Origin: Tsukamurella conjunctivitidis
GTDB taxonomy: Bacteria > Actinomycetota > Actinomycetes > Mycobacteriales > Mycobacteriaceae
Direction of reading: 5' to 3'
NCBI RefSeq assembly: GCF_007858475.1
Contig: NZ_VIGX01000010.1
Location: forward strand, 1 to 64,000
Length of the DNA: 64,000 nt
The notes beneath the pieces were generated by a model that worked only from the letters and a program-made list of their open reading frames with translations, did not search any database and had not been told where the DNA came from. Of the stretch, positions 16,884 through 25,541 are shown piece after piece (position 1 is the stretch's first letter; every line of letters starts with the position of its first letter). A program made the translations under genes and the position numbers.

Positions 16884-18299
16884 ATGATCCGCAGCCAATC
16901 CGTCCGCGGGGAGACTTTCACCTTCACGTCGATGGCCGACCTGCTGGCCAAGGCCACGCCGCTGCGCTCGGGCGACGAGCTGGCCGGGTGCGCGGCCTCC
17001 TCCGACGCCGAGCGCGCCGCCGCGAAGTGGGCCCTCGCCGAGGTCCCGTTGACCGCGCTGCTCGAGGAACTCGTGGTGCCCTACGAGTCCGACGAGGTCA
17101 CGCGCCTCATCATCGACACGCACGACCGGTCGGCCTTCGCCCCGATCGCGCACCTCACCGTCGGAGACCTCCGGGACCTCCTCCTGCGTATCTCCGTCGC
17201 CGACGATGCCGGTGCCCGACTCGCCGCCCTCGGCCCCTCCCTGACGCCGGAGATGGTAGCGGCGGTGAGCAAGCTGATGCGCAACCAGGACCTCATCGCC
17301 GTGGCCCGGGCAGTCCGCGTCACCGCGGGTTTCCGCACGACGGTCGGTCTGCCGGGCACCCTCGCAACCCGGTTGCAGCCCAACCACCCCACGGACGATC
17401 CGCGGGGCATCGCGGCCGCCACCCTGGACGGCCTGCTGCTCGGCTGCGGCGACGCGGTGATCGGGATCAACCCCGCCACCGACTCGCCGCACGCCACCTC
17501 GGACCTGCTGCACCTGCTCGACGAGGTGCGCACCCGGTTCGACATCCCGACCCAGTCGTGCGTGCTCAGCCACGTGACCACGACGCTGGGGCTCATCGAG
17601 CAGGGCGCTCCGGTGGACCTGGTCTTCCAGTCGATCGCCGGGACCGAGGGTGCCAATTCCGCTTTCGGCGTGACGATCCCGCTGCTCGAGGAGGCGAACG
17701 CGGCCGCGCGCGAGCTGGGGCGCGGCACCGTCGGGAACAACGTCATGTACCTGGAGACCGGGCAGGGCTCGGCGTTGTCGTCGGGCACGCATATCGGTAC
17801 CGACGGTGCGCCCGTCGACCAGCAGACGCTCGAGACCCGTGCGTACGCGGTCGCGCGGCACCTCGATCCGTTGCTCGTCAACACCGTGGTCGGCTTCATC
17901 GGGCCCGAGTACCTCTACGACGGCAAGCAGATCACGCGCGCCGGACTCGAGGACCACTTCTGCGGCAAGCTCCTGGGCCTGCCGATGGGCGTCGACGTCT
18001 GCTACACCAACCATGCCGAGGCCGACCAGGACGACATGGACGACCTGCTCACGCTGCTCGCCGTCGCCGGGGTCTCCTTCGTCATCACCGTCCCCGGCGC
18101 CGACGACGTGATGCTCGGCTACCAGTCGCTGGCCTTCCACGACGCGCTGTACGTGCGCCGCGCGCTCGGCCTGCGCCCCGCGCCCGAGTTCGACGCCTGG
18201 CTCGCGCGGCAGGGGATGACCGATGAGTCCGGCGGCCTCCGCGACATCGCCGTCGAGGCGTCCCCGCTCCGCGAACTCGCGGCGGGAGTCGGGCGATGA
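16884..18299 (+). CDS. eutB: Ethanolamine ammonia-lyase, large subunit
   Basis: The 471-residue protein matches EutB along its length, including LMRNQDLI, LQPNHPTDDPRG, INPATDS, QSIAGTEGANSAFG and NNVMYLETGQGS. This TIM-barrel subunit carries the ethanolamine site of the adenosylcobalamin-dependent enzyme that forms acetaldehyde and ammonia. A ribosome-binding site (CGGAGCA) precedes the ATG. The last four bases overlap the eutC ATG (ATGA). No eut microcompartment, reactivase or aldehyde dehydrogenase gene lies next to it, so this is the short actinobacterial form of the pathway. Confidence 0.96.
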   Translation: MIRSQSVRGETFTFTSMADLLAKATPLRSGDELAGCAASSDAERAAAKWALAEVPLTALLEELVVPYESDEVTRLIIDTHDRSAFAPIAHLTVGDLRDLLLRISVADDAGARLAALGPSLTPEMVAAVSKLMRNQDLIAVARAVRVTAGFRTTVGLPGTLATRLQPNHPTDDPRGIAAATLDGLLLGCGDAVIGINPATDSPHATSDLLHLLDEVRTRFDIPTQSCVLSHVTTTLGLIEQGAPVDLVFQSIAGTEGANSAFGVTIPLLEEANAAARELGRGTVGNNVMYLETGQGSALSSGTHIGTDGAPVDQQTLETRAYAVARHLDPLLVNTVVGFIGPEYLYDGKQITRAGLEDHFCGKLLGLPMGVDVCYTNHAEADQDDMDDLLTLLAVAGVSFVITVPGADDVMLGYQSLAFHDALYVRRALGLRPAPEFDAWLARQGMTDESGGLRDIAVEASPLRELAAGVGR

Positions 18300-19111
18300 G
18301 CTCACCCGAGCGCGCCGACGGCGCGGCCCGTCGGCCCGCCGACGGCGCCTTCTGGGACGCCCTGCGCGCGACCACCCAGTCCCGGATCGGCCTGGGGCGC
18401 ACCGGCGATGCGCTGCCGACCCGCCGAGTGCTGGAGTTCTCCGCCGCCCACGCCGCGGCCCGCGACGCCGTGCACCAGCCCCTCGACGCCGACGACCTCG
18501 TCGCCCGCGCCCGCGACCTGGGACTCGGCGAACCCGTCGTCGTCACCAGCCGCGCGGCGGACCGCGGCGAGTACCTCCGCCGTCCCGACCTCGGCCGGGA
18601 GCCCGCGGACCTCTCCGGCGTGTCGACGGTGACCGCCGGTGCCGACGTCGCTCTCGTCCTCGCCGACGGCCTCTCACCGAAGGCGCTGACCGATCACGGC
18701 ACGGCGCTGGCGGGAGCGATCCTCGCCGCCCTGCCGCCCGACCTGACGGTGGCGCCGCCCGTCATCGCGACGCAGGCGCGCGTGGCACTGGGCGATCATG
18801 TGGCCCGGGCGCTCGGCGTACGCACCCTGCTCGTGCTGATCGGGGAACGCCCGGGCCTGTCGGTCGCCGACAGTCTGGGGATCTACCTGACCCACCGCGC
18901 CGACCCCGAGGACTTCGGGGCGGGCGTCACCGACGCGCATCGCAACTGCATCTCCAACATCCACCCGCCCGAGGGACTCGGCTACACCGACGCCGCGCGG
19001 ATCGCGGCGGGCCTGGTCGTCGGCGCGCGGCGGCTCGGGCGTTCCGGAGTGGATCTCAAGGACACCTCGCGGGCGGAACTGGAGGGCCCTGACCAGCGCG
19101 GACTAGACTGA
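18296..19111 (+). CDS. eutC: Ethanolamine ammonia-lyase, small subunit
   Basis: The 271-residue protein is EutC: TTQSRIGLGRTGDALPTR near the N-terminus, SPKALTDHG, then IGERPGLSVADSLGIYLTH and NCISNIHPPEGLGY. EutC binds the cobalamin cofactor with EutB. The ATGA overlap with eutB indicates translational coupling. The N-terminal 20 residues are polar and variable, as in other EutC proteins. Confidence 0.96.
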   Translation: MSSPERADGAARRPADGAFWDALRATTQSRIGLGRTGDALPTRRVLEFSAAHAAARDAVHQPLDADDLVARARDLGLGEPVVVTSRAADRGEYLRRPDLGREPADLSGVSTVTAGADVALVLADGLSPKALTDHGTALAGAILAALPPDLTVAPPVIATQARVALGDHVARALGVRTLLVLIGERPGLSVADSLGIYLTHRADPEDFGAGVTDAHRNCISNIHPPEGLGYTDAARIAAGLVVGARRLGRSGVDLKDTSRAELEGPDQRGLD

Positions 19112-19138
19112 GGTCAGTCCGAAAGAAGGAGTCGGAAG

Positions 19139-19402
19139 ATGATCGGCAAGCGGATCCAGCAGAACATCGACGCGGTCACCCGCATCGCGGCCGATTCGGT
19201 ACGCAAGTCCGGAGAGATCGTCGAGGGCGCCGGCGAGGCGCTGAAGGGCGACGTGATGGGCGGCGTCAGCCGGATGGCGACCGGCGCGGCCGACATCGCG
19301 ACCTCCGCCACCGCCGAGGGGGTCAAGCTCGCGGGCGAGAACCTCTCCGCCGCACGCGAGGCCTCCGATGCGGTGGCCGACAAGGTGACCCGGAAGGACT
19401 GA
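19139..19402 (+). CDS. Small amphipathic helical protein, unknown
   Basis: The 87-residue product is almost entirely alanine-, valine- and glycine-rich amphipathic helix without cysteines or aromatic residues (for example VEGAGEALKGDVMGGVSRMA). AAGAAGGAG-like purines before the ATG give a good ribosome-binding site. A 14-bp inverted repeat (19106-19119, arms GACTGA/TCAGTC) sits just upstream. It resembles small stress or cell-envelope helical proteins in general shape, but I do not recognise a family. Confidence 0.65.
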   Translation: MIGKRIQQNIDAVTRIAADSVRKSGEIVEGAGEALKGDVMGGVSRMATGAADIATSATAEGVKLAGENLSAAREASDAVADKVTRKD

Positions 19403-20167
19403 TCACAGCGCGGTCCGTCGGTACCCGCCGGGCGTGAAGCCGAGGACCTTGCGGAAGTCCCGGACCAGATGCGGCTGATCGGCGTAGCCCAGGTCCGCGG
19501 CGATGTCCGCGATCGCGATGTCCGGCTCGGTGCTGAGCAGGTGCGCCGCCTGCTGCAACCGGCGCCGGTGGATCAGCGCCAGCGGGGTCAGACCCACGTA
19601 CCGGCGGGTGAGGCGCTGCGCCGTCCTGGGAGAGACGCCGATCGCCGCGGCCGCGTCCTCGACGGTGATGATCGACTCGTCCTCCTCGATGGCGACGACG
19701 AGTCGATTGGCGAGCGCCGCCTCGTCGGGCACCGTCGGAACCCTTGCGGTGAGCCAGGATTCGACGGTGCGGCAGGCCCCCGTGATGTCGCCGCGTGCCA
19801 TCGCCGCGGCGACATCCGTGTGCAGGTCCGGTGCGTCGACGGTGGGGTAGTCGTCCAGGACCGCACGGGCGTCGTCAGTGACCGCGGGCGTCGCGGCTGG
19901 GCGCAGGAGCGCGCCCACGGCCCATCCCGTGCCGACGAGGTCGCGGTGCGAGCGCTCGGTCGTCGCGCCGGCGAGCCCGACGAGGTCCGTCTCGACAACC
20001 AGGTTGAGGGCGGGGAAGGCGAGTACGTCCTGGCGCGACGTGCGGCCGGGCGCGATCTCCCACTGCGAGATCCAGAACCAGCGCACGAGCGCATCCACTC
20101 CCGGTGACGGGGCACGGCGCTCGAAGGTCGGCAGCTGCGCCGGATACAGGATGCCGCGGGGGTTCAC
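19403..20167 (-). CDS. AraC-family transcriptional regulator
   Basis: The 254-residue protein ends in an AraC/XylS DNA-binding domain (about residues 165-250): ITVEDAAAAIGVSPRTAQRL forms the first HTH and IAIADIAADLGYADQPHLVR the second, followed by FRKVLGFTPGGYRR. The N-terminal 150 residues match the DUF6597-like sensor part of similar actinobacterial regulators. It is divergent from the VOC gene at 20244, with about 75 bp between, and may regulate it. Confidence 0.88.
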   Translation of the reverse strand: MNPRGILYPAQLPTFERRAPSPGVDALVRWFWISQWEIAPGRTSRQDVLAFPALNLVVETDLVGLAGATTERSHRDLVGTGWAVGALLRPAATPAVTDDARAVLDDYPTVDAPDLHTDVAAAMARGDITGACRTVESWLTARVPTVPDEAALANRLVVAIEEDESIITVEDAAAAIGVSPRTAQRLTRRYVGLTPLALIHRRRLQQAAHLLSTEPDIAIADIAADLGYADQPHLVRDFRKVLGFTPGGYRRTAL

Positions 20168-20243
20168 GGATCGATCCTAGGCGCGAGGGATCTGTCGCGA
20201 ATGTTCAATCGGCGGTGCGGTGCGCCCTCATAGCGTCAGTGGC

Positions 20244-20741
20244 ATGACAGAGAACACCACCGCCGCGAACGGCGAACACACCACCGACGGCGTCCCGAAC
20301 TCCTTCTCCTCGCTGACGCCCTTCCTGGCGATCCCGAACGCGAAGGGCGCCATCGACTTCTACGTCTCCGTGCTCGGGGCCCGCTCCCTCGGCGTCACCG
20401 AGATGGGCGGTGTGGTCGTCCACGCCGAGCTCGACTTCGGGCACGGGCGCCTCCAGCTCGGGGAACCGAACGAGCAGTTCGGCCTCATCGGGCCGCCCGA
20501 GGGTGACGCCGACTGCTACTCGCTGGGGCTCTACTGCAGCGATGTCGACGACGTGGTGGCCCGCGCCGAGGCCGCGGGTGCCACGATCCGCGAGCCCGTC
20601 GCGAACTTCGTCTCCGGGGACAGGTTCGCCAGTATCCGCGACCCGTTCGGCGTGCGCTGGTCGATCATGACCCGCGTCGAGGACCTCAGCGACGAGGAGA
20701 GCGCCGCGCGGGTCGAGGAGTGGGCGGCGGCCCAGGGCTAG
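20244..20741 (+). CDS. VOC-family (glyoxalase-like) protein
   Basis: The 165-residue protein has the vicinal-oxygen-chelate fold: SSLTPFLAIPNAKGAIDFYV, then LQLGEPNEQFG, and the second half with RFASIRDPFGVRWSI. It resembles PhnB-type VOC proteins that lack an assigned substrate. The ATG at 20244 is preferred to an earlier reading because the latter overlaps the promoter region shared with the divergent AraC gene. Its end overlaps by 4 bp the convergent secreted-protein gene. Confidence 0.85.
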   Translation: MTENTTAANGEHTTDGVPNSFSSLTPFLAIPNAKGAIDFYVSVLGARSLGVTEMGGVVVHAELDFGHGRLQLGEPNEQFGLIGPPEGDADCYSLGLYCSDVDDVVARAEAAGATIREPVANFVSGDRFASIRDPFGVRWSIMTRVEDLSDEESAARVEEWAAAQG

Positions 20742-21238
20742 TCCGCGACCTGCGGCGGGATCGGATCCAGTGGCTGCGGGGTGTCCTGCGGCATCGTCTG
20801 GAACCGGACGTCGGCCGAGCCCGTGGGATTGGCATTGGCGTCACCGGGGTTCAGCCACTTGAACCGCACGGTGATCTGGCCGGGGCCGTTGCTCCCGACC
20901 ACCGAGGTGAAGGCGTCTCCCTTCGGCGTCGGCGTGCCGGCGAACTTCTGGTGGTCGAAGAGCAGGATCTGCACGGGCGAGCTGCCGGTGCCGCGGTCGG
21001 TGTCGAGACGCACCCAGTTGAGGGTGCAGTCGACCGAACCGCCCATCGCCGTCACGCGCCACGGGACACCGAGCAGCGGCGGCGCGATCGTCCGGATCGC
21101 GCCGTCGATGCGGTCCTGCGGGAGCTCGGGGCAGGCGAGCGGCGCGGCGCCGGCCGCGCCGGTCCCGACGGCCGTGGATCCGACACCGGCGGCGACAGCC
21201 GCAGCGGAGAGGGCGAGCGCGATCAGAGGCTTGCGCAT
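20738..21238 (-). CDS. Secreted LppP/LprE-like protein
   Basis: The 166-residue protein has a Sec signal peptide (basic start, a hydrophobic alanine-rich core, cleavage expected near GAAGAAPLA). The mature part resembles the mycobacterial LppP/LprE family, with a QILLFDHQKFAGTPTPKG segment (about 90-107) and SNGPGQITVRFKWL. The first mature cysteine is not in a good lipobox, so secretion rather than lipid anchoring is likely. No function is known for the family. Confidence 0.72.
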   Translation of the reverse strand: MRKPLIALALSAAAVAAGVGSTAVGTGAAGAAPLACPELPQDRIDGAIRTIAPPLLGVPWRVTAMGGSVDCTLNWVRLDTDRGTGSSPVQILLFDHQKFAGTPTPKGDAFTSVVGSNGPGQITVRFKWLNPGDANANPTGSADVRFQTMPQDTPQPLDPIPPQVAD

Positions 21239-21360
21239 GGCTTCGTTCCTTCCATCACGGGAGGTCGACGCGGGGCTCCATCGACGGGCACTGCTTGTAT
21301 CGGGTAACGATCCGTCGACGTTACCTCGCAGGAGTGCCCGCTGGTCATTAGCCTGAGGTC

Positions 21361-22356
21361 ATGAGCGAGGAACAGGGCAGCTACGTCACCGAGAACCAGC
21401 CGTACGAGCGCGACACCCGGTACATCGAAACCCGCATCACCCGCGACGGTCGGGACGGATACCCCGTCGAAGCGGGCCGCTACCGGCTCGTCGCCTCGTA
21501 CGCCTGCCCCTGGGCCACCCGCACCATCATCGTGCGGCGGCTGCTGGGCCTCGAGGACGCGATCTCCCTGGGCATCGCCGGCCCCACGCACGACAAGCGG
21601 TCGTGGACCTTCGACCTCGATGAGGGCGGGCTCGATCCCGTACTCAAGATCCCGCGCCTGCAGGACGCGTACTTCAAGCGGGTCCCCGACTACCCGAAGG
21701 GGATCACGGTGCCCGCGATCGTCGACGTCCCGACGGGCGCCGTGGTCACCAACGACTTCCCACAGATCACGATCGACTTCTCGCTCGAGTGGACCGACTT
21801 CCACCGCCCCGGCGCGCCGCAGCTCTACCCCGAGGACCTGCGTGGCGAGATCGACGAGGTGAACAAGCTGGTCTACCGGGACGTCAACAACGGCGTCTAC
21901 CGCTGTGGTTTCGCGGGCTCGCAGGAGTCTTACGACGCCGCCTACGACCAACTCTTCTCGCGTCTCGACTGGCTCACCGAGCGGCTCTCGACGCAGCGGT
22001 ACCTCGTGGGCGACACCATCACCGAGGCCGACGTGCGGTTGTTCACCACGCTGGCCCGGTTCGACCCGGTGTACCACGGCCACTTCAAGTGCAACCGGGA
22101 GAAGCTCAGCGAGATGTCGGTGCTGTGGGCCTACGCCCGCGACCTGTTCCAGACGCCCGGCTTCGGCGATTCCACGCACTTCGACCACATCAAGCGGCAC
22201 TACTACGAGGTGCACCGCGACATCAATCCGTCGGGCATCGTCCCGAAGGGACCGGACCTGCGGAACTGGTTCACCGAGCACGGCCGGGAGAAGCTGGGCG
22301 GCAGCCCCTTCGGAGCAGGCACCGCACCCGCGCCGCTACCGGTTCCCGCCGGCTGA
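21361..22356 (+). CDS. Glutathionyl/mycothiol-hydroquinone reductase-like GST (Xi class)
   Basis: The 331-residue protein matches the YqjG/ECM4 Xi-class glutathione transferases. RYRLVASYACPWATR holds catalytic Cys49, then VPAIVD and a TNDFPQITIDF segment complete the thioredoxin-like half, and ITEADVRLFTTLARFD lies in the helical C-terminal half. These enzymes reduce S-glutathionyl quinones. Actinobacteria use mycothiol, so the natural thiol partner is probably mycothiol or another thiol, an inference. A small 4-bp gap separates it from the next gene. Confidence 0.9.
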   Translation: MSEEQGSYVTENQPYERDTRYIETRITRDGRDGYPVEAGRYRLVASYACPWATRTIIVRRLLGLEDAISLGIAGPTHDKRSWTFDLDEGGLDPVLKIPRLQDAYFKRVPDYPKGITVPAIVDVPTGAVVTNDFPQITIDFSLEWTDFHRPGAPQLYPEDLRGEIDEVNKLVYRDVNNGVYRCGFAGSQESYDAAYDQLFSRLDWLTERLSTQRYLVGDTITEADVRLFTTLARFDPVYHGHFKCNREKLSEMSVLWAYARDLFQTPGFGDSTHFDHIKRHYYEVHRDINPSGIVPKGPDLRNWFTEHGREKLGGSPFGAGTAPAPLPVPAG

Positions 22357-22360
22357 GTCC

Positions 22361-23383
22361 ATGACCGAATGGATCGAGGTTCTGAAATCGCTGGTGGACG
22401 GCCCGGGTCTGCCTGTGCACGGGATCGTGCGTACGCGGAACGCCGAAGCTCTCGGCAGGACCGAAACGGTCGGGTTCATCGGGGCACCTCCGATGTGGGT
22501 CGGAATCGGGGGAGACGACGTCAGGGTATGGCGAGACGGCCGCCGAGTCCGGGTAGAACTGCCCGACGGGTCCCCCTACTTCATTAGTGACGGAGTCACC
22601 TCCTGGCAGTTCGACGATGCCGAGACGCCGCCGACGTTCGTCGGTGCTGATCGCGTGTATTACCACGGCCCGGGCGCGGAGCTGCTGATCTCCCGCAATG
22701 CGCAGGACTGGTTGCGTGGCGACGATTTCACGCAGCCGACGCGTCCGGTGGCAGAGATCGAGTTCCTCGGGAGGGACTGCTGGTCAGTGGAACTGGCACC
22801 GCCGCCGCACAAGCCTGCGCCGCTGCAGATGATCGTCGACCGGCAATCAGGGGCTGTGCTGCAACAGGGGAGCGAGGAGTTCGACGTGTCCGTCGAATTC
22901 ACCTCGCTCGATGTCGGCGGCCAAGTCGATGATTCGCTGTTCACGTGGGACGGTGCTGCCGTGTCGTTGGACGAGCGTCGTGCGGTTGACGCGCGCGCGG
23001 AGCGGGCCGCGTACGAGGAAGCGCAGGCTGACCGCCTGGCCTGGCTCGAGTCCGATCTAGGCGCACGCTCGCTCAACATCCGCGTACCCGTCGAGCTCGC
23101 GATCACCGATGTCTACGAACTCGATGAGGGGGACGGCAGCTACTTCGTGCGGATCAGATCCGGATCGGGCGCACACATCGAGGGATGCCTGTGGCGACGG
23201 CCGCATCAGCCGGGACGGTGGCGGATCGACAGCACCGATCACACGGTCCATCATTGGTCAGCGGCCGGCTTCGACTGGGCCGTCTGGTTGTACGGCCTCG
23301 ATGTCAACGGAGACGTGCTTGTCCAGCTTCAGGAGCAACTCCATCCGTCCGAATCGGCCACCGGTTCGTACAGCTCGCGCTGA
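22361..23383 (+). CDS. Hypothetical protein, LolA/LppX-like shape possible
   Basis: The 340-residue soluble protein starts 4 bp after the GST stop. It has beta-rich segments such as EIEFLGRDCWSVELAPPPHK and MIVDRQSGAVLQQGSEEFDV (about 135-185), the pattern of outer-membrane-lipoprotein-sorting folds. A charged linker (ERAAYEEAQADRLAWLESDL) and a second, tryptophan-rich beta domain follow. There is no signal peptide. Base composition is a little less GC-rich than the neighbours. No family is recognised with confidence. Confidence 0.7.
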   Translation: MTEWIEVLKSLVDGPGLPVHGIVRTRNAEALGRTETVGFIGAPPMWVGIGGDDVRVWRDGRRVRVELPDGSPYFISDGVTSWQFDDAETPPTFVGADRVYYHGPGAELLISRNAQDWLRGDDFTQPTRPVAEIEFLGRDCWSVELAPPPHKPAPLQMIVDRQSGAVLQQGSEEFDVSVEFTSLDVGGQVDDSLFTWDGAAVSLDERRAVDARAERAAYEEAQADRLAWLESDLGARSLNIRVPVELAITDVYELDEGDGSYFVRIRSGSGAHIEGCLWRRPHQPGRWRIDSTDHTVHHWSAAGFDWAVWLYGLDVNGDVLVQLQEQLHPSESATGSYSSR

Positions 23384-23400
23384 CCACCTGATTCACGCGG

Positions 23401-24624
23401 TCACGCTGCCAGATCGGGTGCCGTGGATCGGTGCACATGCCCGGTGGGAGTGCGTGTTTCGACGGTGTGCCGTCCGCTCGGGTCGGGGATGACGGTGCTG
23501 TGCCAGCCGGCGGCTTCCTTGGCGTAGTTGCACGCTGCGCACAGTCCCTGGCCGTTGTCGAACTCGGTGGGGCCTCCGGCGGCGTGGGGGACGATGTGGT
23601 CGGTGTGGGCGATGGGTGCGTCGCAGTACGGGGTGCGGCAGTACCGGTCCCGCGCGCGGATCATCTCCGCCAGTCCGTCGGGGAAGCACCGCTGTCGCGA
23701 GTCCATCGCGACCACTGCCCCTGTCTCAGGGGAGATGTAGAGGCGTTTGACCCAGGCGAGACCCGCCGCGGTGGCTTTGCCGACGAGGTTGCGGGCGATC
23801 TCCGCGGGTATGGTGCCGCCGCCGTCGAGGTGCCCGGTGCCGGGCTGACCGCCGAGGAGCACTGTGGCGGGGACGGTCAGGTTCACCGTGACCGGTTGCC
23901 CGGTGGCGGCCTCGCGGCCGGTGATCCGGGCGAAGGCGGTGTCGGCCATGATCTGCCCTCGTGTGCGGAGGTCCGCGCCGATGCCGATGCGGGTGTCGGC
24001 GTGCTTGCGCAGGGCTGCGTAGACGCCGACGCCCTGCGCGACCGGCAGCAGCAGTGACACCCGGGCCATGCCCTCCGGGAGGGGGCGGATAGTGACGGTA
24101 CGGTCCTTCTCCGCGGCGGCGTTGCGGTCGATGGTCGCCTGTGCGTCGAGCTCGTAGGCGAGCTTCTTCACCAGGTCCGAGATCCGGCCCGGCCCGCATC
24201 CGGCCAGGGTGGCGGGGTCGGCGCACAGCAGCTCGTCCGCCCGCTCCCGATCGCAGATGTCCAGATGCGACAGGCCCGCCACCAGGATCGGGATCGCCTC
24301 CGGCGCCAGATCACCGCTATACAGTCGGGCGCGGGCGTGGGGCATGGTGCGTTCCAACTCCACCGCCCTCGCCAGGAACCTCGCGGCCGTGTGCGGCGAC
24401 ATGTGCAACGCCAGCCCGATCTCCGCGGCCACGCCCTGCCGCCACCGGTCCTGCGGCAGTCCGGCCGCGACCCGCTCACACACCCGCTCCCGCAGCAGCT
24501 CCGCCGCCAACCGGTACTGCTCGAACACCGTCCGACAGCGCTGTCCCTCCATCGAACGCAACCGCTCCACCACCGACACTCCATCAGGAGGCGGGTCTTC
24601 CTCTACCGCAACGATTTCATCCAT
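23401..24624 (-). CDS. DUF222 and HNH endonuclease protein (13E12 family)
   Basis: The 407-residue protein has the DUF222 helical region (about residues 20-290, with MSPHTAARFLARAVELERTM) and a C-terminal HNH domain: CRTPYCDAPIAHTDHIVPHA then GGPTEFDNGQGLCAACNYAK, with the D-H pair, N and paired cysteines all present. Proteins of this 13E12 type occur as dispersed multi-copy genes in mycobacteria and relatives and are suspected mobile or repetitive elements. No flanking direct repeats are evident here. Confidence 0.88.
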   Translation of the reverse strand: MDEIVAVEEDPPPDGVSVVERLRSMEGQRCRTVFEQYRLAAELLRERVCERVAAGLPQDRWRQGVAAEIGLALHMSPHTAARFLARAVELERTMPHARARLYSGDLAPEAIPILVAGLSHLDICDRERADELLCADPATLAGCGPGRISDLVKKLAYELDAQATIDRNAAAEKDRTVTIRPLPEGMARVSLLLPVAQGVGVYAALRKHADTRIGIGADLRTRGQIMADTAFARITGREAATGQPVTVNLTVPATVLLGGQPGTGHLDGGGTIPAEIARNLVGKATAAGLAWVKRLYISPETGAVVAMDSRQRCFPDGLAEMIRARDRYCRTPYCDAPIAHTDHIVPHAAGGPTEFDNGQGLCAACNYAKEAAGWHSTVIPDPSGRHTVETRTPTGHVHRSTAPDLAA

Positions 24625-24725
24625 ACCCGGACGCTACGCCGACCCCCTGACAAGTTTTCGAAATCGCAAGAGTCGTGGAACTGGAAGCCGAAAGTCGGAG
24701 TCGTCGCTTCCCGGCCGATCGGGGC

Positions 24726-25541
24726 TCACGCTGGCCGATTGTCTCCACACTCGTCGTGGCGGTCGAGGAACCAGAGGATGGCCTGCGCTGCGGCGTCAGG
24801 CTCCTGCTCGGTGGGGTAGTGGCCGGACTGCTCCAGCACCACCCCGGTGACGTCCGCGGCCACGGCGCGAAGGCCCTCCTCGACGGCGGTGCTCATGGCG
24901 TAGCGACCGCCGAGCGCGAGGACGGGCGTGCGGATCAGCCGGTCCCGCAGGCGCGCGACATCGGCGAGATCGCTGGAGCGGCTGCGGTAGTGCGCGAGCC
25001 CGGCCGCGTGCACGACCGCCGGCCGGTAGGCGTCGACGTACGCCGCGAGCGCGGTGGCCTCGAGCCCCGCGGGTCCGGCGCTCTGTCGGAGGAAGGCGCC
25101 GTAGTAGGCGTCCTCCCGGCCCGGGACGAGGGTCTCGGCGAGGCCCGGGGTTCGGTTGAACGCGCCGTGCCAGTCCGGATAGTGCGCGCTCCCCGGGGCG
25201 GGCACGTTCACGTCGATACCGGGCAGGATCTCCTCTTCGACGACGAGGGCGGCGACCAACTCCGGCGCAGCCGCGGCCAGGTGCACGGCGACCGTGCCGC
25301 CCCAGTCGTGGCCGACCACGGCGCACCGTCGAACGCCCTCCGCCGCGAGCCGATCACGCAGTCGCGCCGCGAGCGCGCTCTTGCGGAAGTCGACGGCACC
25401 GTCGGCCCCGGCACCGAGACCGGGCAGCGTCACGGGGAGCGGATCGAAGCCCGCGTCGCGCAATCGCGGCACCAGGCCCCGCCAGTGCGCGTCCGTGACG
25501 GGCCAGCCGTGCAGTAGGACGACGGGAAGGGCGTCGGTCAT
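24726..25541 (-). CDS. Epoxide-hydrolase-like alpha/beta hydrolase
   Basis: The 271-residue protein has an oxyanion motif LLHGWP (about 9-14) and the nucleophile motif GHDWGG (about 77-82). The aspartate nucleophile places it with epoxide hydrolases and haloalkane dehalogenases. SGHYPTEQEP near residue 250 gives the catalytic histidine. The ATG overlaps the upstream kinase stop (ATGA), so both are in one minus-strand operon. The long open frame continuing upstream is only a shadow. Confidence 0.85.
   Translation of the reverse strand: MTDALPVVLLHGWPVTDAHWRGLVPRLRDAGFDPLPVTLPGLGAGADGAVDFRKSALAARLRDRLAAEGVRRCAVVGHDWGGTVAVHLAAAAPELVAALVVEEEILPGIDVNVPAPGSAHYPDWHGAFNRTPGLAETLVPGREDAYYGAFLRQSAGPAGLEATALAAYVDAYRPAVVHAAGLAHYRSRSSDLADVARLRDRLIRTPVLALGGRYAMSTAVEEGLRAVAADVTGVVLEQSGHYPTEQEPDAAAQAILWFLDRHDECGDNRPA

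Noticed and set aside
23401-24624. Complete mobile element around the DUF222-HNH gene
   Set aside because: No terminal inverted repeats, target duplications or transposase were visible near the gene.
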